A stretch of DNA of 32,001 bases from JBKHYJ01 sp046565505 (GCA_046565505.1 JBKHYJ010000038.1:1-32001), one strand, 5' to 3'; shown: positions 11,912 to 19,515, counted from the first letter of the stretch. Notes: generated by a model not told the origin, from the sequence alone. Numbers and translations are program-made.

Positions 11912-14521
11912 ATGAAAGAGAAATACTTTCCCCAAGAGATCGAGCAAAAGTGGCAGAAGCGTTGGGCGGACGAGAAGACCTTCGAGGTCAAGGAGGATTC
12001 CGAACGCCAGAAGTTTTACTGCTTAGAGATGCTCGCCTACACGTCCGGCCGCGCGCACATAGGGCACGTCAGCAACTTCGCCATCGGCGACGCGCTGTCG
12101 TGGTACAAGCGCATGCGGGGCTTCAACGTGCTCCACCCATTCGGGTGGGACGCCTTCGGCCAGCCCGCGGAGACGGCCGCCATCAAGGAGGGCATAGACC
12201 CGGAGAAGTTCACGCGCGACGCGATCGATTATATGAAGTGGCAGTTCCGGCGCATGGGGCTCAGCTATGACTGGTCGCGCGAGATAGCCTCCTGCGACCC
12301 GGAATACTACAAGTGGAATCAGTGGTTCTTCATACGGATGTGGGAGCGCGGCATGATCTACCGCAAGCTCTCGCCGGTCAACTGGTGCCCTAAAGAAAAC
12401 ATCTCGCTGTCGAACGAGCAGGCGTCCGGCGGGGTCTGCTGGCGCGACGGCACGCCAGTCGTCCAGAGGGAATTGATGCAATGGTTCGCGCGCATAACCG
12501 ATTACGCGGAGCAGTTGCTCGACGACCTCGACACGCTCGAAGGTAAATGGCCCGACCGCGTGATCGCCATGCAGCGCAACTGGATCGGCCGCAGCCGTGG
12601 GGCCGAAGTCCGTTTTGAAATCGCGGACATCATAGACACCGTCACGGTCTTCACCACGCGCATTGACACGATCTTCGGCGCGAACGCCATCATCCTCGCG
12701 CCCGAGCACCCGCTGCTGGCGAAAGTAGTCGAAGGCAAGCCGCAGCGCGAAGAGGTGCTCGCGTTCGCCGAAATGCTCAAGCAGGAGAAACGCAGCGGGG
12801 TCGTGGGGGAGGTCGAAAAGAAAGGCATCTTCACGGGCGGGTGGGCCGTCAACCCGTTCAACCGGGAGCGGCTGCCAATATGGATCGCCAACTTCGTGCT
12901 CATCGAATACGGGACCGGCGCGATTATGGCCGTGCCTTCGGGCGACCAGCGCGATTTTGAATTCTCGCGCAAATACGACTTGCCGTTCAGACAGATCAAG
13001 CTGACGGCCGACGGGCGCGAGATTCCGCCCGAAGCGATGGAGGCCGCCGACGATTCATGGACCGTGGCCGTCAACTCCGGCCAGTGGAGCGGGCTGTCTT
13101 CGCAGGAGGCGAATCGCCTGATCACGGAGTACGGCGAGGCGAATGGTTTCGCGCGCGGCTCGATCACTTACAAGCTGCGCGACTGGGGCATCTCCCGCCA
13201 GCGTTACTGGGGCACGCCGGTCCCTATGGTCCACTGCCCGCGGTGCGGCGTCGTCCCCGTCCCCGACGACCAGTTGCCCGTTTTGCTGCCGGCGAACGTC
13301 AACCTCAAAGTCGAAGGGGGGTCGCCACTCGACCATGTGCCCGAGTTCGTCAACACGACTTGCCCCGGGTGCGGCGGCGAGGCCAAGCGCGATACGGACA
13401 CGATGGATACGTTCGTCGATTCGAGCTGGTATTACTTCCGCTATTGCGACCCGCACAACGACCGCGAGCCGTTCGACTCGGCGAAGGTCGCTTACTGGCT
13501 GCCCGTCGATCAATACATCGGCGGCGTCGAGCACGCCGTGCTCCACCTGATCTACACGCGCTTCTGGAACAAGATGATGCGCGACCTCGGGCTGGTGAAA
13601 TTCGACGAGCCGGTCGCGCGGCTGCTGACGCAGGGCATGATCAACAAAGAGACGTTCAGGTGCCCCGAGCACGAGTGGTTGTTCCCGGAGCAGGTGACGG
13701 ACCAGAAGACCTGCAAGATTTGCGGCAGGCCGGTCGAGGTGGGCCGCATAGAGAAGATGTCTAAGTCCAAGAAGAACGCCGTGGACCCCATCGAGATGAT
13801 CGAGATTCACGGCGCGGACGCGCTCAGGCTGTTCGTGCTTTTCGCCGGGCCGCCCGAGAAGGATAAGGAGTGGTCCGACGCGGGTTTTGAGGGCGCGGCC
13901 CGTTACTTACAGCGCGTCTGGAGGATCGCTTATAAATGGCAGCCGCGCGTCGCGGGCGCCGGCCCCGAACCCGGCGCGGGCGAAGAACACGGCGGGCTTA
14001 AGGATCACCAGCGCCGCCTGCAACGGCGCACGCACCAGGTCGTACGAGGCATTACGGAGAACCTGGAAGAGCGGCTGCACCTTAACACCTGCATCTCTTC
14101 GCTAATGGAATTGACGAACGAGATATACAAGTTTGACGAGGCCATCGAGAAGAATGGCATACTCACCGCGTTGGATGTTCGGCTCGCCCGCCACGCGTTC
14201 GAGGCGGTCATTCGGATGCTGGCCCCGTTCGCGCCTCATATGTGCGAAGAGCTTTGGGAGAGCTTCGGCCACAAAGAGAGCCTGGCTTTTTCGCGGTGGC
14301 CGGAGTTCAGCGAAGAGCTCGCGCGCGAGGAAGAGGTCGAGGTCGCCGTCCAGGTGAACGGCAAGCTCCGCAGCCGCATCTTTGTCAGCCCGGACGCGGG
14401 CGAGCGTGACCTGCGCGCCGCGGCGCTGGGCGACGAGAAGGTTATGGCCGCGACCGGCGGGCGGGACGTTGTTAAAGTGGTCGTCATCCCGGGCCGCCTC
14501 GTCAATGTCGTCGTCAAGTAG
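11912..14521 (+). CDS. leuS: Leucyl-tRNA synthetase
   Basis: Class I aminoacyl-tRNA synthetase charging tRNA-Leu. The 869-residue product has the HIGH box as AHIGHV (near residue 47), the editing insertion (CP1, TTRIDTIFG and GTGAIMAVPSGDQRDFEF), zinc-finger pairs CPRCG...CPGCGG, the FVDSSWYYFRY block, KMSKSKKN, and a C-terminal anticodon-binding domain ending in VVIPGRLVNVVVK. Some blocks are off-consensus: HPFGWDAFGQPAET where HPMGWDAFGLPAEN is usual, and CPKE/CWRD where cysteine pairs often occur. A short CPEH...CKICG segment sits just before KMSKS, where some bacteria carry the leucine-specific domain. Gene order leuS-lptE-holA matches that of E. coli. It starts 18 bp after nfo, without a strong ribosome binding site. 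Confidence 0.97.
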   Translation: MKEKYFPQEIEQKWQKRWADEKTFEVKEDSERQKFYCLEMLAYTSGRAHIGHVSNFAIGDALSWYKRMRGFNVLHPFGWDAFGQPAETAAIKEGIDPEKFTRDAIDYMKWQFRRMGLSYDWSREIASCDPEYYKWNQWFFIRMWERGMIYRKLSPVNWCPKENISLSNEQASGGVCWRDGTPVVQRELMQWFARITDYAEQLLDDLDTLEGKWPDRVIAMQRNWIGRSRGAEVRFEIADIIDTVTVFTTRIDTIFGANAIILAPEHPLLAKVVEGKPQREEVLAFAEMLKQEKRSGVVGEVEKKGIFTGGWAVNPFNRERLPIWIANFVLIEYGTGAIMAVPSGDQRDFEFSRKYDLPFRQIKLTADGREIPPEAMEAADDSWTVAVNSGQWSGLSSQEANRLITEYGEANGFARGSITYKLRDWGISRQRYWGTPVPMVHCPRCGVVPVPDDQLPVLLPANVNLKVEGGSPLDHVPEFVNTTCPGCGGEAKRDTDTMDTFVDSSWYYFRYCDPHNDREPFDSAKVAYWLPVDQYIGGVEHAVLHLIYTRFWNKMMRDLGLVKFDEPVARLLTQGMINKETFRCPEHEWLFPEQVTDQKTCKICGRPVEVGRIEKMSKSKKNAVDPIEMIEIHGADALRLFVLFAGPPEKDKEWSDAGFEGAARYLQRVWRIAYKWQPRVAGAGPEPGAGEEHGGLKDHQRRLQRRTHQVVRGITENLEERLHLNTCISSLMELTNEIYKFDEAIEKNGILTALDVRLARHAFEAVIRMLAPFAPHMCEELWESFGHKESLAFSRWPEFSEELAREEEVEVAVQVNGKLRSRIFVSPDAGERDLRAAALGDEKVMAATGGRDVVKVVVIPGRLVNVVVK

Positions 14522-14546
14522 CAATCCCCGGACAGTCCCGAGCGCG

Positions 14547-14578
14547 GGCGCCGTCGCCCTCGATAAGGGGACGGCGCC
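14547..14578 (+). terminator. Stem-loop after leuS
   Basis: GGCGCCGTC (14547-14555) pairs perfectly with GACGGCGCC (14570-14578); inside, CCCT pairs with AGGG around a 5-nt loop, leaving one bulged G. A short TTT follows rather than a full U-tract. Plausible terminator or pause site before the separate lptE promoter. Confidence 0.5.
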
Positions 14579-14675
14579 GATTTCCCTCGCGCCCGCCCGC
14601 TCCGACCGGAAATAGAGTCGGAATCATTCAAACACAATCGCGCTTTGTTCGCGGGCCCGAGTCGGCACGCGCTGC

Positions 14676-14705
14676 TTGTCTGGGCCGCCCGGCGGAGGAT
14701 AATAT
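14676..14705 (+). promoter_or_regulatory. Candidate lptE promoter giving a nearly leaderless transcript
   Basis: TTGTCT (14676-14681), 18-bp spacer, TAATAT (14700-14705), then only 9 nt (ending TTGCG) before ATG 14715. The layout duplicates that upstream of yggS. The GGAGG at 14694-14698 lies inside the promoter spacer and would not be in the RNA. Confidence 0.45.
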
Positions 14706-14714
14706 GACTTTGCG

Positions 14715-15233
14715 ATGTTTAAACCTGTGATGCTTGCAATCGCGCTCTCGCTGGTGGTGAGCGTGTGCGGCTATAAGCCGGCCGGGAAGGGGAGGGGCCT
14801 GCCCGCGAATATAAAGACGATCGCTGTGCCGGTCTTTCAGAATTCCAGCCTGAAGTACCGCGTGGAGCAACGCTTCACGCAGGCCGTCATCGACGAGATA
14901 CTTAGGCGCGCGCGCGCGCTGCGCGTCACGACTAACACCGAAGGCGCGGACGCCGTGCTGAACGGCGACATACGCAGCTTCCGGGCGGCCGGCTCCATCC
15001 TCGACGAGCGCGGGCGCACGAGGGTTTGGGACGTCAGAATAACTGTCAACGTCACGCTGCGAGACCAGAAGACGCGCAAGATACTCTTCCAGGACCCCAG
15101 GTTGTCTTTCGAGGGCGAGTACGAGCTGTCGGACGACCCGCAATCGTTCTTCAACGAAGAGAACCCCGCCGTCGAGCGCATCGCGAAAGATTTCGCCCAG
15201 ACCATCGTCTCGACAATAATGGAAGGGCTGTGA
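14715..15233 (+). CDS. lptE: LPS assembly lipoprotein LptE
   Basis: Outer-membrane lipoprotein that plugs the LptD barrel and helps insert lipopolysaccharide. The 172-residue protein starts with a basic, hydrophobic signal sequence and Cys18 in LVVSVCGYK, the expected lipidation site; the residue before the Cys is Val where Gly, Ala or Ser is usual. The mature part matches LptE: CGYK...LPANIKTIAVPVFQN, a helix (RFTQAVIDEILRR), then beta strands with VLNGDI and a C-terminal helix AKDFAQTIVSTIMEGL. Position between leuS and holA is the conserved place for lptE and supports the call strongly. Its stop overlaps the holA start by four bases. It implies an asymmetric LPS outer membrane. Confidence 0.9.
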   Translation: MFKPVMLAIALSLVVSVCGYKPAGKGRGLPANIKTIAVPVFQNSSLKYRVEQRFTQAVIDEILRRARALRVTTNTEGADAVLNGDIRSFRAAGSILDERGRTRVWDVRITVNVTLRDQKTRKILFQDPRLSFEGEYELSDDPQSFFNEENPAVERIAKDFAQTIVSTIMEGL

Positions 15234-16294
15234 GCAGAAGACCGAAGAAGAAACTCGACGGGCTCAGCTTCGACGAATTCCGCCGCCAGGTGAAAGGAGG
15301 CCGCGTCGAGCCGCTGTACCTCTTCGCCGGCGAGGAGGCTTACTACCACGAGCACGCGCTCCGCCTGCTCTACAACACGCTCGACGAAACGGGCCGGGCC
15401 TTCAACGTCTCCGCCTTCTCCATAGGCAGCAGCGACGGCGCGGGGCCGAAGGCGACGGCCGCCGCCGCGATCGATACTGCCAACCTGATGCCGATGATGG
15501 CCGCCAGGAGGATAGTCGTAATCCGCGACTTCGATAAGATCAGGGAGGAGCAGACCGAACTGGTATTCGAGTACCTCAAGCGCCCCGCGCCGACGACGAC
15601 CGTCGTGTTCCAGGCCGCCTCGCTAGACCAGCGCCGGAAGATAACGACCGCGCTGATGAAGACTACCACCCTGGTGGCGTTCGACCGGCTGACGGAGGAG
15701 CAGGCGAAGCGCTGGGCCGAAGAGTACTTGAAGCGGCGCGGGTGCCGCATAGAGCCGATGGCGCTCGGCCACCTCATAGGGCTGGTCGGCACGAGGCTCA
15801 ATCGGCTGGCGAATGAGCTAGAAAAACTCGCGACCTACGCCGGCGGCGGGTTCATCACAAGCTCCGCCGTGAGCGAGCTTGTGGCTCGCGCCAGGGAGCA
15901 TTCGAGCTTCGAGCTGTGGGACGCCATCCTTGAGCGCGACCGCAAGCGGGCGCTCCGCCTCATGCAGCGGCTGCTTGACGACGGGGGCGAGCCTCTTGTC
16001 ATACTGGGCTCGCTCGCCGCGCTTTACAGGAGGATGCTCGCCGGCAAAGAGCTGATGGCGCGCGGCGCGTCGTTCGAGGAGGTGTCGCGGGCGACGGGGC
16101 AGTACGGCCAGCGGTCAAAAGAGTTCAACATGCGGATTAGTCGCATGGCGCGCGAAGAGATAACCCACGGGCTCCGCCGCATCGCGGGCGTCGATAACGC
16201 GATTAAGAAATCAGAGGCCACGCCCAGGCTACAGATGCAGTACCTCATCGCCGAATTGACTTTGCCCGACAGCGCGCGGTGGGGTATATATTGA
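15230..16294 (+). CDS. holA: DNA polymerase III delta subunit
   Basis: Clamp-loader subunit that opens the sliding clamp. The 354-residue protein has the family layout: an AAA-like N-terminal region without Walker motifs (EPLYLFAGEEAYYHEHALRLL; ARRIVVIRDFDKI), the strand VVFQAASLDQRRKI, the helical GLVGTRLNRLANELEKLATYAG block, and a C-terminal collar domain (SFELWDAILERDRKRAL, PLVILGSLAALYRRML, ending in QMQYLIAEL). The frame is open far upstream, overlapping lptE, but the real start is most likely GTG 15230 overlapping the lptE stop (GTGA), with GGAAGG at 15221-15226 just before it; homology begins only a few residues later. It is translationally coupled to lptE. Confidence 0.92.
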   Translation: MSRRPKKKLDGLSFDEFRRQVKGGRVEPLYLFAGEEAYYHEHALRLLYNTLDETGRAFNVSAFSIGSSDGAGPKATAAAAIDTANLMPMMAARRIVVIRDFDKIREEQTELVFEYLKRPAPTTTVVFQAASLDQRRKITTALMKTTTLVAFDRLTEEQAKRWAEEYLKRRGCRIEPMALGHLIGLVGTRLNRLANELEKLATYAGGGFITSSAVSELVARAREHSSFELWDAILERDRKRALRLMQRLLDDGGEPLVILGSLAALYRRMLAGKELMARGASFEEVSRATGQYGQRSKEFNMRISRMAREEITHGLRRIAGVDNAIKKSEATPRLQMQYLIAELTLPDSARWGIY

Positions 16295-16295
16295 A

Positions 16296-16378
16296 TAGCG
16301 GTGAGGGCCGCGGGCTGAGCCGATATTCATGGTTGCGGACTCACATTCGCGCCGCTCAGCCTCCGGCCGTCACCGCTA
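16296..16378. repeat. 25-bp imperfect inverted repeat in front of the encapsulin gene
   Basis: The left arm 16296-16320 and right arm 16354-16378 are inverted copies matching at 22 of 25 positions, with a 33-nt loop. The left arm begins two bases after the holA stop and the right arm ends just before the encapsulin ribosome binding site. It could be the holA terminator (no U-tract follows), a 5' UTR structure controlling the encapsulin gene, or the end of an inserted element. Confidence 0.8.
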
Positions 16379-16397
16379 AAAACTCAGGAGGATGAGG

Positions 16398-17282
16398 ATG
16401 CCCATCTTTGCTCACGAAGAAAACCCGCTGAACGACCAGGAGTGGGAGAATATTAAGGCCGTGGTGATAGACGTGGCCCGGTCGCGGCTCGTAGGCCGCC
16501 GCGTCGTAGACTTACATGGCCCGCTCGGCGCGGGAATTCAGACCATCGTACATGACCATTTTTCCGGCACGACCATCGGCCGCATAGGTTTGTTAGGCGA
16601 GGAAGAATCTGACCCCGTGCGCTCCGTCCGGCGCGAGAGCGGAATCATCCCCCTCATCTACAAAGACTTCATACTTCACTGGCGGGACATTGAGACGGCG
16701 CGGCAGACGGGCACGCACCTGGACGTTTCGGCGGCCGCGGGCGCCGCGGCCTTCTGCGCCGACGCCGAAGACGACCTGATCTTTAATGGCAGCGTCGAGA
16801 TGGGTTACGAAGGGCTGATGGTTGTCGAAGGGCGCCAGGTGATAACCAGGCGGAACTGGTCCGAACCCGGGAACGCTTTCCAGGACGTTGTTGACGCGAC
16901 GCAGACCCTCGTACAGGCGGGCCACTACGGCCCCTACGCGATGGTCGTAAGCCCCACGCTGTATACGACGATGCACCAGGTGCACCCTGGCACGGGCGTG
17001 CTAGAGATAGAGCACATACGCCAGCTCATGACGGAGGGGGTGCACCAGTCGCCGCTCATCCGTGACGGGTTCGGTTTGATCGTGGCGACCGGGGCGCAAA
17101 ACTTCGACCTCGCGGTCGCGCAAGATTTGACCGTGGCCTACCTCGGCGCCGAGCACATGAATCACCCCTTCCGCGTATTCGAGTCGGTGTACCTGAGGAT
17201 CAAACGGCACGGCTCGATATGCACACTGGAGCCGGGCTCGCCCGACACTAAGGGCCAGAAAAAGCGGGAAGGCCAGGCGTAG
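16398..17282 (+). CDS. Encapsulin nanocompartment shell protein (family 1)
   Basis: HK97-fold protein that self-assembles into a hollow protein shell enclosing an enzyme cargo; older annotations call the family linocin M18 bacteriocin. The 294-residue product matches throughout: EENPLNDQEWENI at the N-terminus, DLHGPLGAGIQTI, IIPLIYKDFILHWRDIETARQTG, the AAAGAAAFCADAEDDLIFNG segment, GPYAMVVSPTLYTTMH, and the C-terminal YLGAEHMNHPFRVFESVYLRI. A Lys/Gly-rich tail of about 18 residues follows the last strand. ATG 16398 is chosen because AGGAGG at 16386-16391 lies 6 nt before it, whereas ATG 16392 abuts that site. Cargo genes (ferritin-like, hemerythrin or dye-decolourising peroxidase) normally lie next door; none is seen here. 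Downstream is a strong terminator. Confidence 0.93.
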   Translation: MPIFAHEENPLNDQEWENIKAVVIDVARSRLVGRRVVDLHGPLGAGIQTIVHDHFSGTTIGRIGLLGEEESDPVRSVRRESGIIPLIYKDFILHWRDIETARQTGTHLDVSAAAGAAAFCADAEDDLIFNGSVEMGYEGLMVVEGRQVITRRNWSEPGNAFQDVVDATQTLVQAGHYGPYAMVVSPTLYTTMHQVHPGTGVLEIEHIRQLMTEGVHQSPLIRDGFGLIVATGAQNFDLAVAQDLTVAYLGAEHMNHPFRVFESVYLRIKRHGSICTLEPGSPDTKGQKKREGQA

Positions 17283-17314
17283 AACGAAGGCGCGGCGGGC
17301 CGCTCAGGGGAATG

Positions 17315-17356
17315 AACAAAAAGAGAACGGCTGAATTCAGCCGTTCTCTTTTTGTT
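17315..17356. terminator. Bidirectional terminator, perfect 42-bp palindrome
   Basis: Arms 17315-17335 and 17336-17356 are exact reverse complements with no spacer: a GC core (GAACGGCTGAA) flanked by AACAAAAAGA on one side and TCTTTTTGTT on the other. On either strand this gives a hairpin with a U-rich end, so it can stop both the encapsulin gene (plus) and rpsT (minus), which converge here. Confidence 0.9.
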
Positions 17357-17385
17357 TAATCGGGCGGCCGGGCGGGTCAGAAGCG

Positions 17386-17652
17386 TTAGGCCGACATCCC
17401 GCTAACCGTAACGGTGAGTCGCGCCTTGTAGCGCGCGGCGGCGTTGCTGTGAAGTATGCCTTTCTGGACCGACTTATCGATGATGGATACGGTCTGTGGC
17501 AGCAGCGTCTGGGCCGCCTGCCGGTCGCCATCTTCGATCGCGGCGCGGAGCTTCTTGATCTGCGTGCGGAGGCGGCTGCGATTGCGGCTGTTAACCTCGT
17601 TGCGCTTGGCGGTCTGCCGCATGCGCTTTTCTGCTGACTTGTGATTTGCCAT
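17386..17652 (-). CDS. rpsT: 30S ribosomal protein S20
   Basis: Small-subunit ribosomal protein binding 16S rRNA. The 88-residue, Lys/Arg-rich protein begins MANHKSAEKRMRQTAKRNEVN and has the S20 hallmarks of alternating basic helices, IIDKSVQKGILHSNAAARYKARL near the C-terminus (given here in part as the KGILHSNAAARYKARL block). Length is normal for the family. A purine-rich GGAGAGA lies about 10 nt before the ATG, and a strong promoter is present at 17707-17736. It converges with the encapsulin gene on a shared terminator. Confidence 0.97.
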   Translation of the reverse strand: MANHKSAEKRMRQTAKRNEVNSRNRSRLRTQIKKLRAAIEDGDRQAAQTLLPQTVSIIDKSVQKGILHSNAAARYKARLTVTVSGMSA

Positions 17653-17706
17653 GCTTCTAATCTCTCCTCAGTGCTGATAAGAAAATTCTCTCGAAAAAAG
17701 ACTATT

Positions 17707-17736
17707 AGAATAGCCGCCGACCAAAATCTTTGTCAA
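17707..17736 (-). promoter_or_regulatory. rpsT promoter
   Basis: Minus-strand TTGACA (17736-17731), 18-bp spacer, TATTCT (17712-17707), within an A/T-rich patch. Expected start near 17700, giving an rpsT leader of roughly 48 nt. Confidence 0.65.
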
Positions 17737-17791
17737 GCGCGCGGGCATACGAGCCCGGGCCGCATGCTTGGGGTTTCGACTCGAGGGTGAA

Positions 17792-18331
17792 TCAATCTTT
17801 GCCGAACCGCGTGACCGTGAACCGCTCGACGCGCACGGGCGTGCCGGGCTTGATGCCGGCTTTCATATGAACCGCAATCCACTGCTGCTCGGCCGAATCA
17901 ATCCCTTCGATACGCGGGAGCAGCAGCCCGCGGCGGCCCCCGTCGAGCGTCTCGATGATGACGCCATAGCGCGACGGGTCGAGGTCCTCGGGCCCGCGCG
18001 CGGGCTCCGGGCGTGACAGCACGTCCACTCCGTACGTCAAGTCCGACAACTCTCTCTCTGTGACGGGGGGGAATCGCGGGTCGCGAGTGGCCGCGCTGAT
18101 CGCGTTACGAATAATCTCCTCGGCGGTCGTCGCGTAGACCGGCTCGATAGTACCTATGCAGCCACGCAGCCTGCCGCCGCCCGTCCTGAGAGTGACGAAC
18201 GCGCCGGCCCGGTCCGCGAGCATGCCCGCGGGCTCGGCGGGGGGCGCGATTCTCTCACCCTCCCGTATGAACCTTTCGACCGCCAGCCGGGCCAGCTCCT
18301 GCGGCGCAACGTCGTTTGGCAGTTGTTCCAT
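17792..18331 (-). CDS. AMMECR1-domain protein (AmmeMemoRadiSam system protein A)
   Basis: The 179-residue protein is a complete AMMECR1 domain: an N-terminal helix with LARLAVERFI, the signature LRGCIGTIEPVY (near residue 56), the helix AEEIIRNAISAATRDPRFPPV and the strand LTYGVDVLSRPEP, then GRRGLLLPRIEGIDS and a C-terminal VERFTVTRFG. The family is found in all domains of life, is the product altered near a human X-linked syndrome locus, and has no settled biochemical function. In bacteria it pairs with MEMO/LigB-type proteins and a radical SAM enzyme. Here the LigB-type gene is directly upstream on the same strand (70-bp gap); no radical SAM gene is in the window. Confidence 0.92.
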   Translation of the reverse strand: MEQLPNDVAPQELARLAVERFIREGERIAPPAEPAGMLADRAGAFVTLRTGGGRLRGCIGTIEPVYATTAEEIIRNAISAATRDPRFPPVTERELSDLTYGVDVLSRPEPARGPEDLDPSRYGVIIETLDGGRRGLLLPRIEGIDSAEQQWIAVHMKAGIKPGTPVRVERFTVTRFGKD

Positions 18332-18401
18332 AACACACCATGTCCGGCGGCCGGAATTTCAATCATCGGGATAGAATTCCGGCGGCGTCGGATTTTGAGC
18401 C

Positions 18402-19223
18402 TTATAGCCCTGAATCCCGCCCCGCCTCGTTAACGAGCACGGCCACCATGTAGCCCACGCCGAATGGGCCTTCGTAGCTGAGAACCTGGTGGTCGCGCAA
18501 GTTCTCGCCCACGCTGCCGAGCGCAATGACGATGGACCTGTACCCGCACTCGCCCGCGCGCTCCCTGAGATCAGGGTCCAGGTTTATAATGCCGCCCGAA
18601 TCGCCCTTCGCTATGGCCTCGACGACCTGTTCGTCAAACAGGTGCGCCGTAGGCTCATACTCGTAAGGGCCGCCCACGATCAAGCGGTGGCTGAGGTCGC
18701 CGCTCGCGACAAGCGCGACGCGACGGTTAATCGCGCGCGCGCCCTGGTCGATCGCGCGGCCGAACGCCAGGTGCTTTTCGTTCGGCTGGAGCGTGAACCC
18801 GATCACGACTATGGGCCCGGCCCACCCGGCCTCGCGAAGGTAATAAAGCGGCACCATCGCGCCGTGGTCGAGCGGGTAATCGCGCCCCAGTTCGCGCAGC
18901 TCGACTCCCTCGGCCGGCGCGGCGCGCCTGATGGCCCCGAGCAGCTCAAGATCATTTTGAAACGTGAGCCTCACGTCGGGCGCGTAAAAATCGCGGAAGT
19001 CGCCCCTGAGTTCTTCGCTCGCCCGCGCGGTGAAGGCCACGGGGTCGAGCGGCGAATGCGGAGAGATTACGACGATGGCTTCCGGCCCCGCGCCGACCAC
19101 CATGCGGGAGAACTCGCGCAGCGCCCGCTGCGATTCGGCCACTTGATCTACGCGGCCCCGCCCCACTTCGGGAACGAGCAGAGGCGGGTGAGGCGCAATT
19201 CCTGCGAAGACAATACCTGGCAT
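18402..19223 (-). CDS. LigB-type class III extradiol dioxygenase-like protein
   Basis: The 273-residue protein has the class III extradiol dioxygenase B-subunit fold signatures: AGIAPHPPLLVPEVG with metal-type His12, VVISPHSPLD with His56, the YPLDHGAMVPLYYL block, and VASGDLSHRL. Relatives cleave aromatic rings with non-haem iron, but this branch, found next to or fused with AMMECR1 domains, has no known substrate; MEMO proteins are more distant members. AGGGGG lies 6 nt before the ATG. It is the first gene of a likely two-gene unit with the AMMECR1 protein. The name dioxygenase should be read as a fold statement only. Confidence 0.88.
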   Translation of the reverse strand: MPGIVFAGIAPHPPLLVPEVGRGRVDQVAESQRALREFSRMVVGAGPEAIVVISPHSPLDPVAFTARASEELRGDFRDFYAPDVRLTFQNDLELLGAIRRAAPAEGVELRELGRDYPLDHGAMVPLYYLREAGWAGPIVVIGFTLQPNEKHLAFGRAIDQGARAINRRVALVASGDLSHRLIVGGPYEYEPTAHLFDEQVVEAIAKGDSGGIINLDPDLRERAGECGYRSIVIALGSVGENLRDHQVLSYEGPFGVGYMVAVLVNEAGRDSGL

Positions 19224-19370
19224 GGCTTCCCCCTTGTTTCAAACCGGCGGCATGAAGCCGGCGGGCGACTTCTAAGAATAGATGATAACTCCCAGTCAAA
19301 ACCGAGTTCAATAGGGAGGCGGCCGCGTCGAAGGCAGCGGCCTTGCGGGGCCGGGCCGCCCGCCCGGGAA

Positions 19371-19399
19371 TTGACGTCTGAGTGTATCCTGTATCATAT
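19371..19399 (+). promoter_or_regulatory. Upstream metK promoter
   Basis: TTGACG (19371-19376) with TCATAT (19394-19399) at 17 bp, in a GTATCATATAT stretch; TATCAT two bases earlier is an alternative -10. Part of a tandem pair before metK. Confidence 0.5.
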
Positions 19400-19410
19400 A
19401 TCCCGTTGTC

Positions 19411-19439
19411 TTGACACTCCCCAGACCGTCTGTTAAATT
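19411..19439 (+). promoter_or_regulatory. Downstream metK promoter
   Basis: Perfect TTGACA (19411-19416), 17-bp spacer, TAAATT (19434-19439). It leaves a leader of about 70 nt before GTG 19516. I looked for SAM-riboswitch conserved blocks in 19224-19515 and did not recognise any. Confidence 0.6.
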
Positions 19440-19515
19440 TCGGCGTCAAGCAAACTTCTGCGCTTGCTTATATAGCATGACCCGCCGCAGAGCAATTCAA
19501 AGGAGGCTAAGATTA

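Noticed and set aside
14704..14730. An 8-codon frame (ATG 14704, stop 14728-14730) with a perfectly spaced GGAGG, overlapping the lptE start
   Set aside because: The GGAGG lies within the spacer of the predicted lptE promoter, and the ATG overlaps the -10 box, so neither would be in the RNA.
15026..15229. Upstream extension of the holA frame inside lptE
   Set aside because: No homology to the delta subunit before about 15260; GTG 15230 overlaps the lptE stop and has GGAAGG before it.
19411..19515. Upstream extension of the metK frame
   Set aside because: It contains the promoter; a consensus AGGAGG sits 9 nt before GTG 19516, where family homology begins.
19224..19515. SAM riboswitch in front of metK
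   Set aside because: None of the conserved blocks of known SAM riboswitch classes is recognisable; tandem promoters explain the region.
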